Counted from the first letter of the stretch, positions 8,304-17,455 are shown. The stretch is DNA of 64,000 nucleotides from Natronohydrobacter thiooxidans (GCF_001884735.1 NZ_MJAP01000010.1:62001-126000); one strand, 5' to 3'. Made by a program: numbers and translations. The notes: generated from the sequence alone by a model not told the origin.

Positions 8304-8746
8304 GCCGGGCGCACATATTTGATGAAGGGGGTTTCGCGCCCGATCTGGTCATAGAGCTTGCGGGCGGTGGCGTTGAAATCCTGCGTCATCCAGTAGACAT
8401 CGGGCACGCCGCGCGCATCCGCGGCAGCATAGACCGCCTTGATCAACGCGCGGCCCACGCCCTGCGCGCGGGCCTGCTCGCTGACATAGAGATCCTGCAG
8501 ATAGCACACCCCCGCCGGTTTCCAGCAATGGGCGTGAAACAGGTAATGCACCAGCCCGACGGGCCGCCCATCGAGCCGCGCCAGCAGGCCGGAGGGGCTG
8601 TAGGGGGCGTCCGACAGAAGCGCGTCGAAGGTCGCGCTATAGACATCGAGCGGCAGCGTGGTCTGGTAGAAATCGAGATAGGCATACCAGAGCTGCGCCC
8701 ATTGCGGCTTGTCCTCGGGCGTGAGCGGGGAAATCGTCACAGTCAT
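8300..8746 (-). CDS. GNAT-family N-acetyltransferase
   Basis: With the ATG at 8746 the product has 148 residues. It shows the GNAT fold signatures: LQDLYVSEQARAQGVGRALI (strand 4 and the acetyl-CoA pyrophosphate loop Q/RxxGxG/A) and a late helix with TARKLYDQIG. It would transfer an acetyl group to an amine; the substrate cannot be predicted. It starts 1 nt past the moxR stop and overlaps the DUF2927 gene by 4 nt. The frame upstream to 8827 lies inside moxR and is not used. Confidence 0.9.
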   Translation of the reverse strand: MTVTISPLTPEDKPQWAQLWYAYLDFYQTTLPLDVYSATFDALLSDAPYSPSGLLARLDGRPVGLVHYLFHAHCWKPAGVCYLQDLYVSEQARAQGVGRALIKAVYAAADARGVPDVYWMTQDFNATARKLYDQIGRETPFIKYVRPA

Positions 8747-8747
8747 G

Positions 8748-9590
8748 TCAGCGCCCCTGTCTGCGGGCCATGAAGGCCAGCCGCTCGAACAAATGCACGT
8801 CCTGTTCGTTCTTGAGAAGCGCGCCATGCAGTTTCGGCAGGGCAGTGGTGCCGTCGCGCCTCAGATCCTCGGGTGCCAGATCCTCGGCCAGCAGCAGTTT
8901 CAGCCAGTCCAGCACTTCCGAGGTGGAGGGTTTCTTCTTCAGCCCCGGTGTTTCGCGGATCTCGTAGAATTGCGTCAGTGCCGTGGTCAGAAGCGCGGGC
9001 TTGATGTCCGGAAAATGCACATCGACGATGGCGCGCAAGGTCTCGATCTCGGGGAAGCGGATGTAATGGAAGAAGCAGCGTCGCAGAAAGGCGTCGGGCA
9101 GGTCTTTTTCATTGTTTGAGGTGATGATCACGATGGGGCGCTGGCGGGCCTTGATCGTCTCACCCGTCTCATAGACGAAGAACTGCATCTGGTCGAGTTC
9201 CTGCAGCAGATCATTCGGGAACTCGATATCGGCCTTGTCGATCTCGTCGATCAGAAGCACCACGCGCCCCTCGGCCTCAAACGCCTGCCAGAGCTTGCCC
9301 TTGCGGATGTAATTCTTCACGTCATTGACGCGCGCATCGCCCAATTGGCTGTCGCGCAGCCGCGACACCGCGTCATATTCGTAAAGCCCCTGCTGCGCGC
9401 GGGTGGTGGATTTGATCGACCATTCAATGATCGGCAGGCCGAGCGAGGCCGCCACCTGCCGCGCGAGTTCCGTCTTGCCGGTTCCGGGCTCGCCCTTGAC
9501 CAGGAGCGGGCGCTCCAATGTCACCGCCGCATTCACTGCGATCTGCAGGTCGGTACTGGCAATATAGCTGTCGGTTGACGTGAAACGCAT
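8748..9590 (-). CDS. MoxR-family AAA+ ATPase
   Basis: A 280-residue AAA+ protein with Walker A GEPGTGKTEL (about residues 34-43), Walker B LLIDEIDKAD, sensor 1 IITSNNEKDLPDAF and an arginine-finger region RRCFFHYI. Together these are typical of the MoxR/CoxD group. It heads the operon moxR-GNAT-DUF2927-56 aa-VWA. MoxR proteins act with VWA partners as chaperones for assembly of metalloenzymes or envelope complexes. The order here, with three genes between ATPase and VWA protein, is less common than a direct pair. Confidence 0.93.
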   Translation of the reverse strand: MRFTSTDSYIASTDLQIAVNAAVTLERPLLVKGEPGTGKTELARQVAASLGLPIIEWSIKSTTRAQQGLYEYDAVSRLRDSQLGDARVNDVKNYIRKGKLWQAFEAEGRVVLLIDEIDKADIEFPNDLLQELDQMQFFVYETGETIKARQRPIVIITSNNEKDLPDAFLRRCFFHYIRFPEIETLRAIVDVHFPDIKPALLTTALTQFYEIRETPGLKKKPSTSEVLDWLKLLLAEDLAPEDLRRDGTTALPKLHGALLKNEQDVHLFERLAFMARRQGR

Positions 9591-9841
9591 CCTGCTCTGC
9601 TCTCGCCTCTGGCTTGCACTATCTGACGTTGCAAACTTCCCTTTTCCGGCAACTTAGCCCGAGCACAGGCGCGCGACAAGTCAGCTTGCACGGGTGACAC
9701 AACAGTTGATCAAATGACGGGCCGAAAGCGCGTGACAATTCCGGGCGCATCCGGTATCCGACGCGGCAGGGACGGGATGTAGGTGAGTCCAGGATGAAGA
9801 ACCTCAACACTTATGTTTCGGATGAAACCGAGGAGCGGGGC

Positions 9842-10264
9842 ATGAAACCAGAAATTTTCCTGCCGGAAGACTACCAGCCGGCAGAGGATGAACCCTTTAT
9901 GAATGAACGCCAGCTTGAGTATTTCCGCCGCAAGCTGATCATCTGGAAAGAAGATATTCTCAAAGGCTCGCAGGAGACGCTTGCGGAACTGGCCAATTCC
10001 AGCCGCAATATTCCCGATGTGGCGGATCGCGCCTCGGAAGAGACCGACCGCGCGCTGGAACTGCGTACCCGCGACCGTCAGCGCAAGCTGATTTCCAAGA
10101 TCGACGCCGCGCTGCGCCGGATCGAGAATGGCGAATTCGGCTATTGCGAGGCGACGGGAGAGCGCATCTCGCTCAAGCGTCTGGATGCCCGCCCGATTGC
10201 CACGATGACGCTGCAGGCGCAGGAAGCGCATGAGCGCAATGAGCGCGTGCATCGCGACGACTGA
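9842..10264 (+). CDS. dksA: DksA/TraR-family RNA polymerase-binding regulator without zinc cysteines
   Basis: Starting at MKPEIFLPEDY the protein has 140 residues. The coiled-coil domain carries the acidic tip (NIPDVADRASEETDRA), and the globular end reads FGYCEATGERIS...ARPIAT. Only one of the four zinc-finger cysteines is present, as I recall for alphaproteobacterial DksA, where function is kept without zinc. It binds the RNA polymerase secondary channel and, with ppGpp, adjusts rRNA and amino-acid promoters. GAGGAGCGGGG precedes the chosen ATG; an upstream ATG at 9794 in frame would add 16 residues but has a poor site. Confidence 0.9.
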   Translation: MKPEIFLPEDYQPAEDEPFMNERQLEYFRRKLIIWKEDILKGSQETLAELANSSRNIPDVADRASEETDRALELRTRDRQRKLISKIDAALRRIENGEFGYCEATGERISLKRLDARPIATMTLQAQEAHERNERVHRDD

Positions 10265-10291
10265 GCGCCGGGGCGGAATGAGACTTGTTTC

Positions 10292-10324
10292 AACACCGGG
10301 CGCGGATCAGCGCCCGGTGTTTTT
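10292..10324 (+). terminator. Rho-independent terminator of dksA
   Basis: Perfect 12-bp stem starting AACACCGGGCGC, 6-nt loop, then a T run, 27 nt after the dksA stop. It ends just before the FAD monooxygenase gene. Confidence 0.9.
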
Positions 10325-10339
10325 CGTTTGGGGGCACTG

Positions 10340-11506
10340 ATGAGTGTGAAGGGTCTGGACGTGCTGGTCGTGGGCGGCGGTGTCGCGGGCATTGCGGCGG
10401 CGGGCGCGCTGGCGCAGCGGGGCGCGCGCGTCACGCTGCTGGAACAGGCGGCGGGGTTTCTGGAGCATGGGGCCGGGCTGCAGATCAGCCCCAATGGCGC
10501 GCGGGTGATCGCGGCGCTGGGGCAGGGGGGCGCGCTGGAGCGGCTGGGCACGCGCAGCCGCGCTGTTGTCCTGCGCAAAGGGGCAAGTGGCGCGCAGGTG
10601 CTGCGGCTTGAGATGCCGCAAGACGGCGCGGGGTTTCATCTGATTCACCGTGCCGATCTGATCGAGGTCTTGCGCGGCGCGCTGGACGGGGTGGAGACGC
10701 GGATGGTGGCGCGCGTGACCGCTGTGGCGACGGAGGGCCCGCGCCCCTCGGTCACGCTGGAAGATGGTGCGCAGATCAGCGCCGATCTGGTGCTGGGCGC
10801 GGATGGGCTGCATTCGGTGATCCGCCCGGTGCTGAACCCGAATGGCGCAAAGGCGCCTTTCTTCACCGGGCAGGTGGCCTGGCGCGCGCTGATCCCCTGC
10901 AGCCCGGAGGAGCCCCCCGAGGCGCAGGTCTTCATGGGGCCGGGGCGGCATCTGGTCAGCTATCCTTTGCGCGGCGGAAGGTTGCGCAATATTGTGGCGG
11001 TCGAGGAACGCCGCGACTGGGCCGCCGAGGGCTGGAGCCATCCCGGAAGCAAATCCGAGCTATGCGCGGCCTTCGCGGGGTTTGGCGGCCCGGTGCCGGG
11101 CTGGCTGGCGCAGGTGGAAACACTCTGGCTCTGGGGGTTGTTCCGCCATCCGGTGGCAGAGCGCTGGCATCGTGGACAGGCGGCGATCCTGGGCGATGCG
11201 GCGCATCCGACGCTGCCTTTCATGGCGCAGGGCGCGAATATGGCGCTGGAGGATGCCTGGTCGCTGGCGCGGATGCTGGATGCGGCCCCCGGACTCGCGG
11301 CGGGACTGGCCGACTGGCAGGACGCGCGCCGGGGCCGCGTGCTGCGCGTGGTCGAGGCCGCCAATCGCAATGCGCGCAACTACCATCTGCGCGCGCCGCT
11401 GGCCCCGCTCGCGCATCTGGTGCTGCGGGCCTCAGGCCGGATCGTGCCCGATGCGGCCCTGCGCCAGTTTGGCTGGATTTATGATTACGATGTCACGGCT
11501 GCGTGA
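10340..11506 (+). CDS. FAD-dependent monooxygenase (salicylate hydroxylase-like)
   Basis: The 388-residue flavoprotein has an N-terminal Rossmann motif (VVGGGVAGIAAAGAL), the ADP-ribose and NAD(P)H region with LVLGADGLHSVIR (the DG motif) and the GD motif GDAAHPTLPFMAQGANMALED. This is the class A aromatic hydroxylase layout. It would insert one oxygen atom into a phenolic or N-heterocyclic substrate using NAD(P)H and O2; substrate unknown. The ATG at 10340 is preferred over an upstream TTG at 10328. No ring-cleavage or transport genes are nearby to name the pathway. Confidence 0.9.
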   Translation: MSVKGLDVLVVGGGVAGIAAAGALAQRGARVTLLEQAAGFLEHGAGLQISPNGARVIAALGQGGALERLGTRSRAVVLRKGASGAQVLRLEMPQDGAGFHLIHRADLIEVLRGALDGVETRMVARVTAVATEGPRPSVTLEDGAQISADLVLGADGLHSVIRPVLNPNGAKAPFFTGQVAWRALIPCSPEEPPEAQVFMGPGRHLVSYPLRGGRLRNIVAVEERRDWAAEGWSHPGSKSELCAAFAGFGGPVPGWLAQVETLWLWGLFRHPVAERWHRGQAAILGDAAHPTLPFMAQGANMALEDAWSLARMLDAAPGLAAGLADWQDARRGRVLRVVEAANRNARNYHLRAPLAPLAHLVLRASGRIVPDAALRQFGWIYDYDVTAA

Positions 11507-11568
11507 GGGCAGATGACTTTGCCCCCGCGCGGGCACAGATAGACAGGGCATGATTTCAGGAGAGCGCT

Positions 11569-12159
11569 ATGGAGATCGACAGCGACCAGATCGCGCGGCT
11601 TGTCTATCTGGGCATCTGGGGAACGGTGCTGATCAGCTATTTCCTGATCTCGCGCACGCAGGGGATCGGGCAGAGCCTGCGCCATCTGCTGTTATGGGGG
11701 CTGATCTTCGTGGGCGTCGCGGCGGGCTATGGGCTGTGGCAGGATCTGAGCCAGCAAAACCGTATCACGGTGGTCAGCGAGGGCGGTGTGGCGCTGCGCG
11801 CCGACCGCAACGGGCATTTTCACCTGACGCTGGGGGTGAATGGCACGCCGATCAATTTCCTTGTCGATACCGGGGCGAGCGATCTGGTGCTGTCGCGTCA
11901 GGATGCGGAACGCGCGGGCATTGATCCGGCGGGGCTGAATTTTCTGGGGCAGGCGATGACGGCGAATGGCGTGGTGCGCACGGCCCGCGTGACGCTGGAC
12001 GAGGTGGTGCTGGCCACCGGCGATCTGAATATCCGCGACCGGGATGTGGTGGCCTCGGTCAATGAAGGCGAGTTGCATATCTCGCTTCTGGGCATGACCT
12101 ATCTGCGCCGCTTCGCCCGGATCTCGATCGAAGGGGACCGGCTGATCCTGGAACGCTGA
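11569..12159 (+). CDS. TIGR02281-type retropepsin-like aspartic protease, membrane-anchored
   Basis: The protein has 196 residues. Two hydrophobic segments at the N-terminus (about 12-27 and 38-56) are followed by a single-lobe aspartic protease domain with FLVDTGASDLVLS holding the catalytic D-T-G and a late LLGMTYLRRF element. As for other clan AA single-lobe enzymes, it should act as a dimer. The catalytic domain is probably periplasmic. Substrate unknown. It stands between the monooxygenase gene and trpB on the same strand. Confidence 0.9.
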   Translation: MEIDSDQIARLVYLGIWGTVLISYFLISRTQGIGQSLRHLLLWGLIFVGVAAGYGLWQDLSQQNRITVVSEGGVALRADRNGHFHLTLGVNGTPINFLVDTGASDLVLSRQDAERAGIDPAGLNFLGQAMTANGVVRTARVTLDEVVLATGDLNIRDRDVVASVNEGELHISLLGMTYLRRFARISIEGDRLILER

Positions 12160-12282
12160 TCCGGGGCGCGCGGTCCGGCAAAATTCATGGGGGTTCGGGG
12201 GCACAGCCGCCAGCCTTTCGCTTGCCGCGCAGGGGCGCGGGCGCTAGGAAAGGCCGATACGCAAACACGAGGGGCGCGCGCC

Positions 12283-13509
12283 ATGCCAGATGATCTGATC
12301 AACTCTTTCCTGACCGTCCCCGATGAGAATGGCCGTTTCGGCATTTATGGCGGGCGCTTCGTGTCGGAAACGCTGATGCCGCTGATCCTGGATCTGGAAG
12401 CCGAATACGAGCATGCCAAGACAGATGACAGTTTCTGGGCGCAGATGGATGATCTGTGGACGCATTATGTGGGTCGTCCCTCGCCGCTCTATTTTGCCGA
12501 GCGGCTGACCGAGCATTGCGGGGGCGCGAAGATCTATCTCAAGCGCGACGAGCTGAACCATACCGGCGCGCATAAGATCAACAATGTGCTGGGCCAGATC
12601 CTGCTGGCGATGCGCATGGGCAAGTCCCGCATCATCGCCGAGACCGGGGCCGGGCAGCACGGTGTGGCGACAGCCACGGTCTGCGCGCGTTTCGGGCTGA
12701 AATGCGTGGTCTATATGGGCGCGCATGATGTCGAGCGGCAGGCGCCCAATGTGTTCCGCATGAAACTGCTGGGGGCCGAGGTGGTGCCGGTCAGATCCGG
12801 GCGGGGCACGCTGAAGGATGCGATGAATGATGCGCTGCGCGACTGGGTGACGAATGTGCGCGACACATTCTACTGCATCGGCACGGTGGCCGGACCGCAC
12901 CCCTATCCGGCGATGGTGCGCGATTTCCAGTCGATCATCGGCAAGGAGGTCAAGGAGCAGATCATGGCGCGCGAGGGGCGTCTGCCCGATACGGTCATTG
13001 CTGCGATTGGTGGCGGCTCGAATGCGATGGGGCTGTTTCATCCCTTCCTTGACGACAAGGATGTGGCCATCATCGGGGTCGAGGCCGGGGGCCGCGGTGT
13101 CGATGACCGGATGGAGCATTGCGCCAGCCTGACCGGCGGGCGTCCGGGCGTGCTGCATGGCAACCGCACTTATCTCTTGCAGGACGCGGATGGCCAGATC
13201 CTTGAGGGGCATTCGATCTCAGCCGGGCTGGATTATCCCGGTATCGGGCCCGAACATGCCTGGCTGAAGGATATGGGGCGTGCCGAATATGTCTCGATCA
13301 CCGATGACGAGGCGCTGGCCGCGTTCCAGACTTGCTGCGCGCTGGAGGGAATCATCCCCGCACTGGAGCCGAGCCACGCGCTGGCGCATGTGCTGAAGAT
13401 CGCCCCGAGCCTGCCTGCGGATCATCTGCTGGTGATGAATATGTGCGGACGCGGTGACAAGGACATCTTTACGGTCGCAAAGCATCTGGGCGTTGAAATG
13501 AAGGCATAA
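12283..13509 (+). CDS. trpB: tryptophan synthase beta subunit
   Basis: The 408-residue protein has the PLP lysine in [11 protein letters not shown], the phosphate-binding GGGSNAMG and the glutamate region of the active site (AETGAGQHG). It condenses indole and serine to tryptophan. The ATG at 12283 gives the usual N-terminus ([10 protein letters not shown]); a longer frame to 12187 is not needed. No trpA or trpF is adjacent in the window, so the trp genes are split here or lie elsewhere. Confidence 0.97.
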   Translation: MPDDLINSFLTVPDENGRFGIYGGRFVSETLMPLILDLEAEYEHAKTDDSFWAQMDDLWTHYVGRPSPLYFAERLTEHCGGAKIYLKRDELNHTGAHKINNVLGQILLAMRMGKSRIIAETGAGQHGVATATVCARFGLKCVVYMGAHDVERQAPNVFRMKLLGAEVVPVRSGRGTLKDAMNDALRDWVTNVRDTFYCIGTVAGPHPYPAMVRDFQSIIGKEVKEQIMAREGRLPDTVIAAIGGGSNAMGLFHPFLDDKDVAIIGVEAGGRGVDDRMEHCASLTGGRPGVLHGNRTYLLQDADGQILEGHSISAGLDYPGIGPEHAWLKDMGRAEYVSITDDEALAAFQTCCALEGIIPALEPSHALAHVLKIAPSLPADHLLVMNMCGRGDKDIFTVAKHLGVEMKA

Positions 13510-13861
13510 ACTTTGGTTTATTGCCGGAATATAAACCCTTTCCCGATAGATTATGCCGGCGGCTCTGCGTATCACCCGAGCAGATCGGCGCGGTTCTTCA
13601 AGCATCGCGCCGGTGTTGTGTAAGTGGTGACTTTGGGGCTTGTCAGCGTGCTGGCAGGAGGGACTCGGACGAGAGTTTTGAATGTACGTATTTTGCGTGA
13701 CTCGGCGAGATCCGCGCGGAATGGTTTATGGAGCAGGTCTGCTCCCGTGACCCCGCGCCCCATGCAGTTGTACAGAAGTAACGAGTGCCAGGAGTTGGCC
13801 GCATCCCGTGCATGTGTCACGGGGTGCGGTTCATGCTTTCTGTGCTAGATATGACAGCACA
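13510..13861. other. gene-free interval after trpB with a 16-bp dyad
   Basis: No convincing gene. The short frames on both strands lack ribosome sites and codon bias. At 13730-13745 a near-perfect palindrome, GGAGCAG-GT-CTGCTCC, could be an operator for the exported-protein gene that follows. No clear terminator for trpB was found. Confidence 0.4.
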
Positions 13862-14224
13862 ATGCGTTTTCGGCTGACCCTCTTGCAGCGCTGGATGCGA
13901 CTGCTGCTTGTGCTGCTAGTCTTCGCGGCCAGCCCGGCTGCGGCCACGGAAACGCGTATTACACCGGAAATGGTCAGTGCCGCGCTTGAAGCGCAGGGCT
14001 ATACGATCGCCTCAAACACGCGCACGCTGCTTGGGCGGGTGCGTTTCGTGGCCTCGAAAGGACTGATCTGGCGCGAGGTGGTGCTGGATCTCTCGACCGG
14101 ACAGATATTGCGGGATTATGCCGTTGAATTTAGCCCCGCCGAGGCCCCGCGGGCCGACAGCACCGACATGCCGCGCGGCGGCAGGGTCATTGAAGACACA
14201 GTTTCACCGGGCGCGGGAGGCTGA
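13862..14224 (+). CDS. small exported protein, PepSY-like
   Basis: A 120-residue precursor whose signal peptide has a hydrophobic core MRLLLVLLVFAAS and ends AAATE. The mature part begins ITPEMVSAALEAQGYTI and continues with VRFVASKGLIWREVVLDLSTGQIL. That helix-strand pattern resembles single PepSY domains, which bind or inhibit partners in the periplasm. No ribosome site is obvious. The gene ends 55 nt before a membrane-anchored HTH regulator gene on the same strand, so the two may work together. Confidence 0.65.
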   Translation: MRFRLTLLQRWMRLLLVLLVFAASPAAATETRITPEMVSAALEAQGYTIASNTRTLLGRVRFVASKGLIWREVVLDLSTGQILRDYAVEFSPAEAPRADSTDMPRGGRVIEDTVSPGAGG

Positions 14225-14279
14225 TAATGCAGATTTCCCGTTTCAGACGATTTTCAGAGCCGCACGAAAGGGGAGTCTC

Positions 14280-14804
14280 GTGAAGCTCAAGCTATTGATA
14301 TTGCTTATGGTGCTTGTGCAGGCCGTGGGGGGGCTGTTCTTCATCAGCGATATTGCAATGTCGGTCATGGGGATCGAGCGCCAGCCGATTGACTGGCAGA
14401 TCCGCGAATTCATGGAGATCGGCGCGGCGGTCGCGCTGCTGATCGGGCTTCTCATGTCAGGGGTGCTGCTGGCGCAGTCGCAGGCGCGGCTGGTCCGGGC
14501 CGAGGCGCAGTTGCGCCGGGCCTCCAGCGCTTTCATGGAAGTGCTGGAAAGCCATTTTGCCCAATGGGGGCTGACGCCCGCCGAGCGTGATGTGGCGTTT
14601 TTCGTGCTCAAGGGGTTCTCGACCGCCGAGGTTGCGGCTTTTCGCAGAACTTCGGAAGGCACGGTCAAGGCGCAGACCAATGCCATCTATCGCAAGGCGG
14701 GTGTCAGCGGGCGGGGGCAGTTGATGAGTGTCTTTATCGACGATCTGCTGGCCGATGATCTGCGCAACGGGCGCAGCCCGGCGCCGCGCGAGGATGTTGA
14801 TTAG
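14280..14804 (+). CDS. membrane-anchored LuxR-type HTH regulator
   Basis: A GTG start at 14280 with AAGGGGAG upstream gives 174 residues. There are two membrane segments (about residues 4-28 and 48-66), a charged helix (RLVRAEAQLRRASSAF) and a LuxR/FixJ-type winged HTH (LTPAERDVAFFVLKGFSTAEVAAF...GTVKAQTNAIYRKAG). No receiver or ligand domain is present. It looks like a one-component regulator with sensing through the membrane. The preceding gene encodes a small exported protein that could supply the signal; this pairing is inferred from position only. Its stop codon overlaps that of the convergent DUF2237 gene. Confidence 0.82.
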   Translation: MKLKLLILLMVLVQAVGGLFFISDIAMSVMGIERQPIDWQIREFMEIGAAVALLIGLLMSGVLLAQSQARLVRAEAQLRRASSAFMEVLESHFAQWGLTPAERDVAFFVLKGFSTAEVAAFRRTSEGTVKAQTNAIYRKAGVSGRGQLMSVFIDDLLADDLRNGRSPAPREDVD

Positions 14805-15184
14805 CCCTTGTCGCAGGCATAGAGTTTGAGCAGGTCCAGCGGCACGATATCCAGCGCGCGCTGATGGGTCGCAGACAGCCTGACCTCAGGCGCGACGCCT
14901 TCGTGATGGGCTTGCAGGAAACGCGCGGCGCAGAGGCACCAGTGATCACCGGCTTTCAGCCCCGGAAAGCGGAATTCGGGATGCGGCGTGCTGAGATCAT
15001 TGCCCAGATATTTGGAATAGGCCAGAAATTCGGCGGTCATGACGGCGCAGACCGTATGGCTGCCCTGATCCTGCGCGCAGGTGTCGCACTGCCCGTTGCG
15101 GAAAAAACCCGTCATCGGATCGGTTGAACAGGGCTGCAGGCTGCCGCCCAGAACATTGACCGAAGGTGCTGGTCTGACTGTCAT
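14801..15184 (-). CDS. DUF2237 family protein
   Basis: The 127-residue protein contains NVLGGSLQPCSTDPMTGFFR, CDTCAQDQGSHTVCA and GDHWCLCAARFLQA. These conserved Cys-rich segments define the DUF2237 family, found widely in bacteria with unknown function. The six cysteines suggest metal binding or redox activity, but this is not shown. GGAG stands about nine bases before the ATG. It is convergent with the HTH gene and 59 nt downstream of the DUF2332 gene. Confidence 0.88.
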   Translation of the reverse strand: MTVRPAPSVNVLGGSLQPCSTDPMTGFFRNGQCDTCAQDQGSHTVCAVMTAEFLAYSKYLGNDLSTPHPEFRFPGLKAGDHWCLCAARFLQAHHEGVAPEVRLSATHQRALDIVPLDLLKLYACDKG

Positions 15185-15243
15185 CCATTCGCTCCTTCAT
15201 TGCCCGAAAGCAGGTAATCCGGCGCGGCCCCAGAACCAGCCTG

Positions 15244-16281
15244 TCACAGTTCAGGGGCCTGCCAGTCGATCCAGCGCCCGTGGAAATCCGCGCGCCCCAG
15301 CACGATCCGGTCATTGCCGGGCCACAGATGCACCACCAGCGCAGCACCGGGGCCTGCATCATCGGCTTCCATCGACAGATGTGCAAGCGGCTCGTCCATC
15401 CGCACCCGCCCGCCCGCGCGCGCGAGCATGGCCCGCCCGCGCGCCTGATCGGCCTCGGGGAAATATTGCCATGCAACCGTGTGACAGACCAGATGCACGG
15501 CCTGCGGGACGGGGCGCGAGAGGCGTCCCTCCAGCCAGTCGATGGCGTTGCCGCGCGTGATCTCGGGGCGTTTCTCGGTCGCAAGGTCGAGGGCAGCCTG
15601 CATGCGCGCCATGCGCGCGCGCTGATCGGCCCAGATATAGGACAGAAGCCGCGTGCGGTCTGCCACCGGGTCGAGCGGGTTCAGATCAACCCCTGCGCGC
15701 GCGCGGATCAGCGGCGGTGCCATCGGGGGCAGAGCGCCGGTCCAGTCGGGGGTCAGGCGGATGGCCGCGTCAGCCGGGCCCCATATCTGATCATCGATCT
15801 CCAGCGCATATTGATCCCAGAGCAGGTTCAGCCCCGCCGCGCTGCCCAGTTCCGAGATGACCAGAGGCAGGCGATAGGCGGCACTCAGCCAATGCGCGGC
15901 GGCGATATAGACGGACGCGCGCCCGACCTCATTGGTTTGCGGGGCCAGCGCCAGTGTGTCGAGGATCGGGGCCGCCTTGAGCCGCAGCGCTGCATCCAGT
16001 GCGTGCCAGAACTGTGCATCAGCGACATTGCCACCGTTGGCATAGAGCCGCGCCAGAACCTGCGCCTGCCCGGTCAGGACCAGATGATGCAGCGCGCCTG
16101 CCAGCCGCAGCGCGACGGCATCGGGCCGCAACCGCTCTGCGGGCCAGTTCAGCAATCTGTCCGCGACCGGGGTTCCGGGGCGCAAGCGGTCCGCGACCAG
16201 TGAGAGCAGGCGCGCGGTGAAGGGCGATCCCAGCGACAGGCAGGTTTCGGCCTGCGCGCGGGCATGGGCGCGGAAATTCAC
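15244..16281 (-). CDS. DUF2332 family protein
   Basis: The 345-residue protein starts at GTG, overlapping the pth stop (GTGA). It matches DUF2332 by its size and by the segments [29 protein letters not shown] and [13 protein letters not shown]. The first resembles the nucleotide-binding loop of a methyltransferase fold (E-xG-xxxGLN). No biochemical role is known. Translational coupling to pth suggests co-expression rather than shared function. Confidence 0.85.
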   Translation of the reverse strand: MNFRAHARAQAETCLSLGSPFTARLLSLVADRLRPGTPVADRLLNWPAERLRPDAVALRLAGALHHLVLTGQAQVLARLYANGGNVADAQFWHALDAALRLKAAPILDTLALAPQTNEVGRASVYIAAAHWLSAAYRLPLVISELGSAAGLNLLWDQYALEIDDQIWGPADAAIRLTPDWTGALPPMAPPLIRARAGVDLNPLDPVADRTRLLSYIWADQRARMARMQAALDLATEKRPEITRGNAIDWLEGRLSRPVPQAVHLVCHTVAWQYFPEADQARGRAMLARAGGRVRMDEPLAHLSMEADDAGPGAALVVHLWPGNDRIVLGRADFHGRWIDWQAPEL

Positions 16282-16958
16282 CGGAACCGGTCCATCAGCT
16301 TTTGCAATGGGCTGCGCGTGTCCTCGGCTTCGGGGGCCGCGTCAGTGGCCGGGGCCGTGCGGGGCGCGGCGGGTTTGGGGGGCTTGGCGGGCGGCGTCTT
16401 GCGCTGCGCGACCTGATTGGAGAAACGCGCGCCGTCCCCGGCGGCAAGCGCCGGGGCGCCGTCGGCCAGACCGCGCATCAGATCGTCCAGCCAGCCCTGA
16501 TCGGCTTTGGCGAAATCCGACAGCACATAGGGCGAAACCCGGTCCTTATGGCCGGGATGGCCGATCCCAAGCCGCACACGGGCATAATCCGGGCCGATAT
16601 GCTCATGGATCGAGCGCAGCCCGTTATGGCCCGCATGCCCGCCGCCCTGTTTCAGCCGCAGCTTGCCGGGGGCGAGATCCAGCTCGTCATGGAATACCAC
16701 CAGATCAGCGGAGGACAGCTTGTAAAAGCGCATGGCGGCGCTGACCGACTGGCCGGACAGGTTCATATAGGTCAGGGGCTTGAGCAGGATCACCTTCTCG
16801 CCGCCCAGCATACCCTCGCTTATCTCGGCCTGAAATTTCGCCCGCCATGGGGTGAAGCCATGGGCGCGCTGAATCGCATCAAGGGCCATGAAGCCGATAT
16901 TGTGGCGGTTGCCCGCATATTTCGCGCCCGGATTGCCCAGACCTGCAAAGAGTTTCAT
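16278..16958 (-). CDS. pth: peptidyl-tRNA hydrolase
   Basis: The 226-residue protein shows the family's active-site elements: [18 protein letters not shown] (catalytic His), [18 protein letters not shown] and [12 protein letters not shown]. It cleaves peptidyl-tRNA released by aborted translation. The C-terminal 35 or so residues (rich in Pro, Ala and Lys, ending QKLMDRFR) extend past the usual 190-residue core and are probably disordered. It is followed by the overlapping DUF2332 gene. Confidence 0.96.
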   Translation of the reverse strand: MKLFAGLGNPGAKYAGNRHNIGFMALDAIQRAHGFTPWRAKFQAEISEGMLGGEKVILLKPLTYMNLSGQSVSAAMRFYKLSSADLVVFHDELDLAPGKLRLKQGGGHAGHNGLRSIHEHIGPDYARVRLGIGHPGHKDRVSPYVLSDFAKADQGWLDDLMRGLADGAPALAAGDGARFSNQVAQRKTPPAKPPKPAAPRTAPATDAAPEAEDTRSPLQKLMDRFR

Positions 16959-17076
16959 CGCGCTGTGCCCTTATCGTTGCGGCGCAGCATAGAGAAGCGC
17001 GCGCCGGGTGAAAAGCACTGGCTTGCACTTGGAGGCCATGACGCTAGGCTGTGGGCCAGAGTGAAGGACATAGCCC

Positions 17077-17397
17077 ATGTATCTGACAATCAATCGTTTT
17101 CGCGTGCGCCCCGGTCAGGAATCGGCCTTTGAGGAGATCTGGACCTCGCGCGAAAGTAAGTTGCCCGAGCTGGAGGGTTTCATCGAGTTCCACCTGTTTC
17201 GTGGCGCCAGCACGCAAGAAGCGACGGTCTATCTGTCGCATACGATCTGGCGCGACAAGGCGGCCTTCGAGGGATGGGCCAGATCGCAGAATTTCCGCGG
17301 GTCGCACAAGGGCGTGAAATCGCATGCGGAGATCTACCTTGGGCCGCCGGAACTGGAATTCTACGACTCAGTCCAGCGGATCACGCCTGCGGGCTGA
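17077..17397 (+). CDS. antibiotic biosynthesis monooxygenase-fold protein
   Basis: The 106-residue protein has an ABM/dimeric alpha-beta barrel fold. It begins MYLTINRFRVRPGQESAFEE, with ELEGFIEFHLFRG and TIWRDKAAFEGWARS in the positions expected for the heme-degrading or quinone-oxidising members (IsdG/ABM). The WRD...F..W pattern is similar to heme-binding relatives. Substrate is not predictable. It stands alone, divergent from pth and convergent with rplY. Confidence 0.82.
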   Translation: MYLTINRFRVRPGQESAFEEIWTSRESKLPELEGFIEFHLFRGASTQEATVYLSHTIWRDKAAFEGWARSQNFRGSHKGVKSHAEIYLGPPELEFYDSVQRITPAG

Positions 17398-17403
17398 GCC
17401 ATG

Positions 17404-17432
17404 AAAAAAGGGCACCCGCAAGCGGATGCCCT
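17404..17432 (-). terminator. Rho-independent terminator of rplY
   Basis: On the minus strand: stem of about 10 bp with GGGCATCCGC and GCGGGTGCCC, short loop, then six T. It lies 24 nt after the rplY stop. Confidence 0.85.
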
Positions 17433-17455
17433 GATCTTCTGCCGAGGCGCGATGA

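Noticed and set aside
6657-8354. A 565-codon plus-strand frame.
   Set aside because: Opposite to the DUF2927 and VWA genes, which have clear domains and start sites.
9708-9715. TTGATCAA between moxR and dksA as a possible FnrL site.
   Set aside because: The FNR consensus needs four bases between the half sites; here there are none.
13572-13820. Short frames on both strands between trpB and the exported-protein gene.
   Set aside because: No ribosome sites, no domain and poor codon bias.
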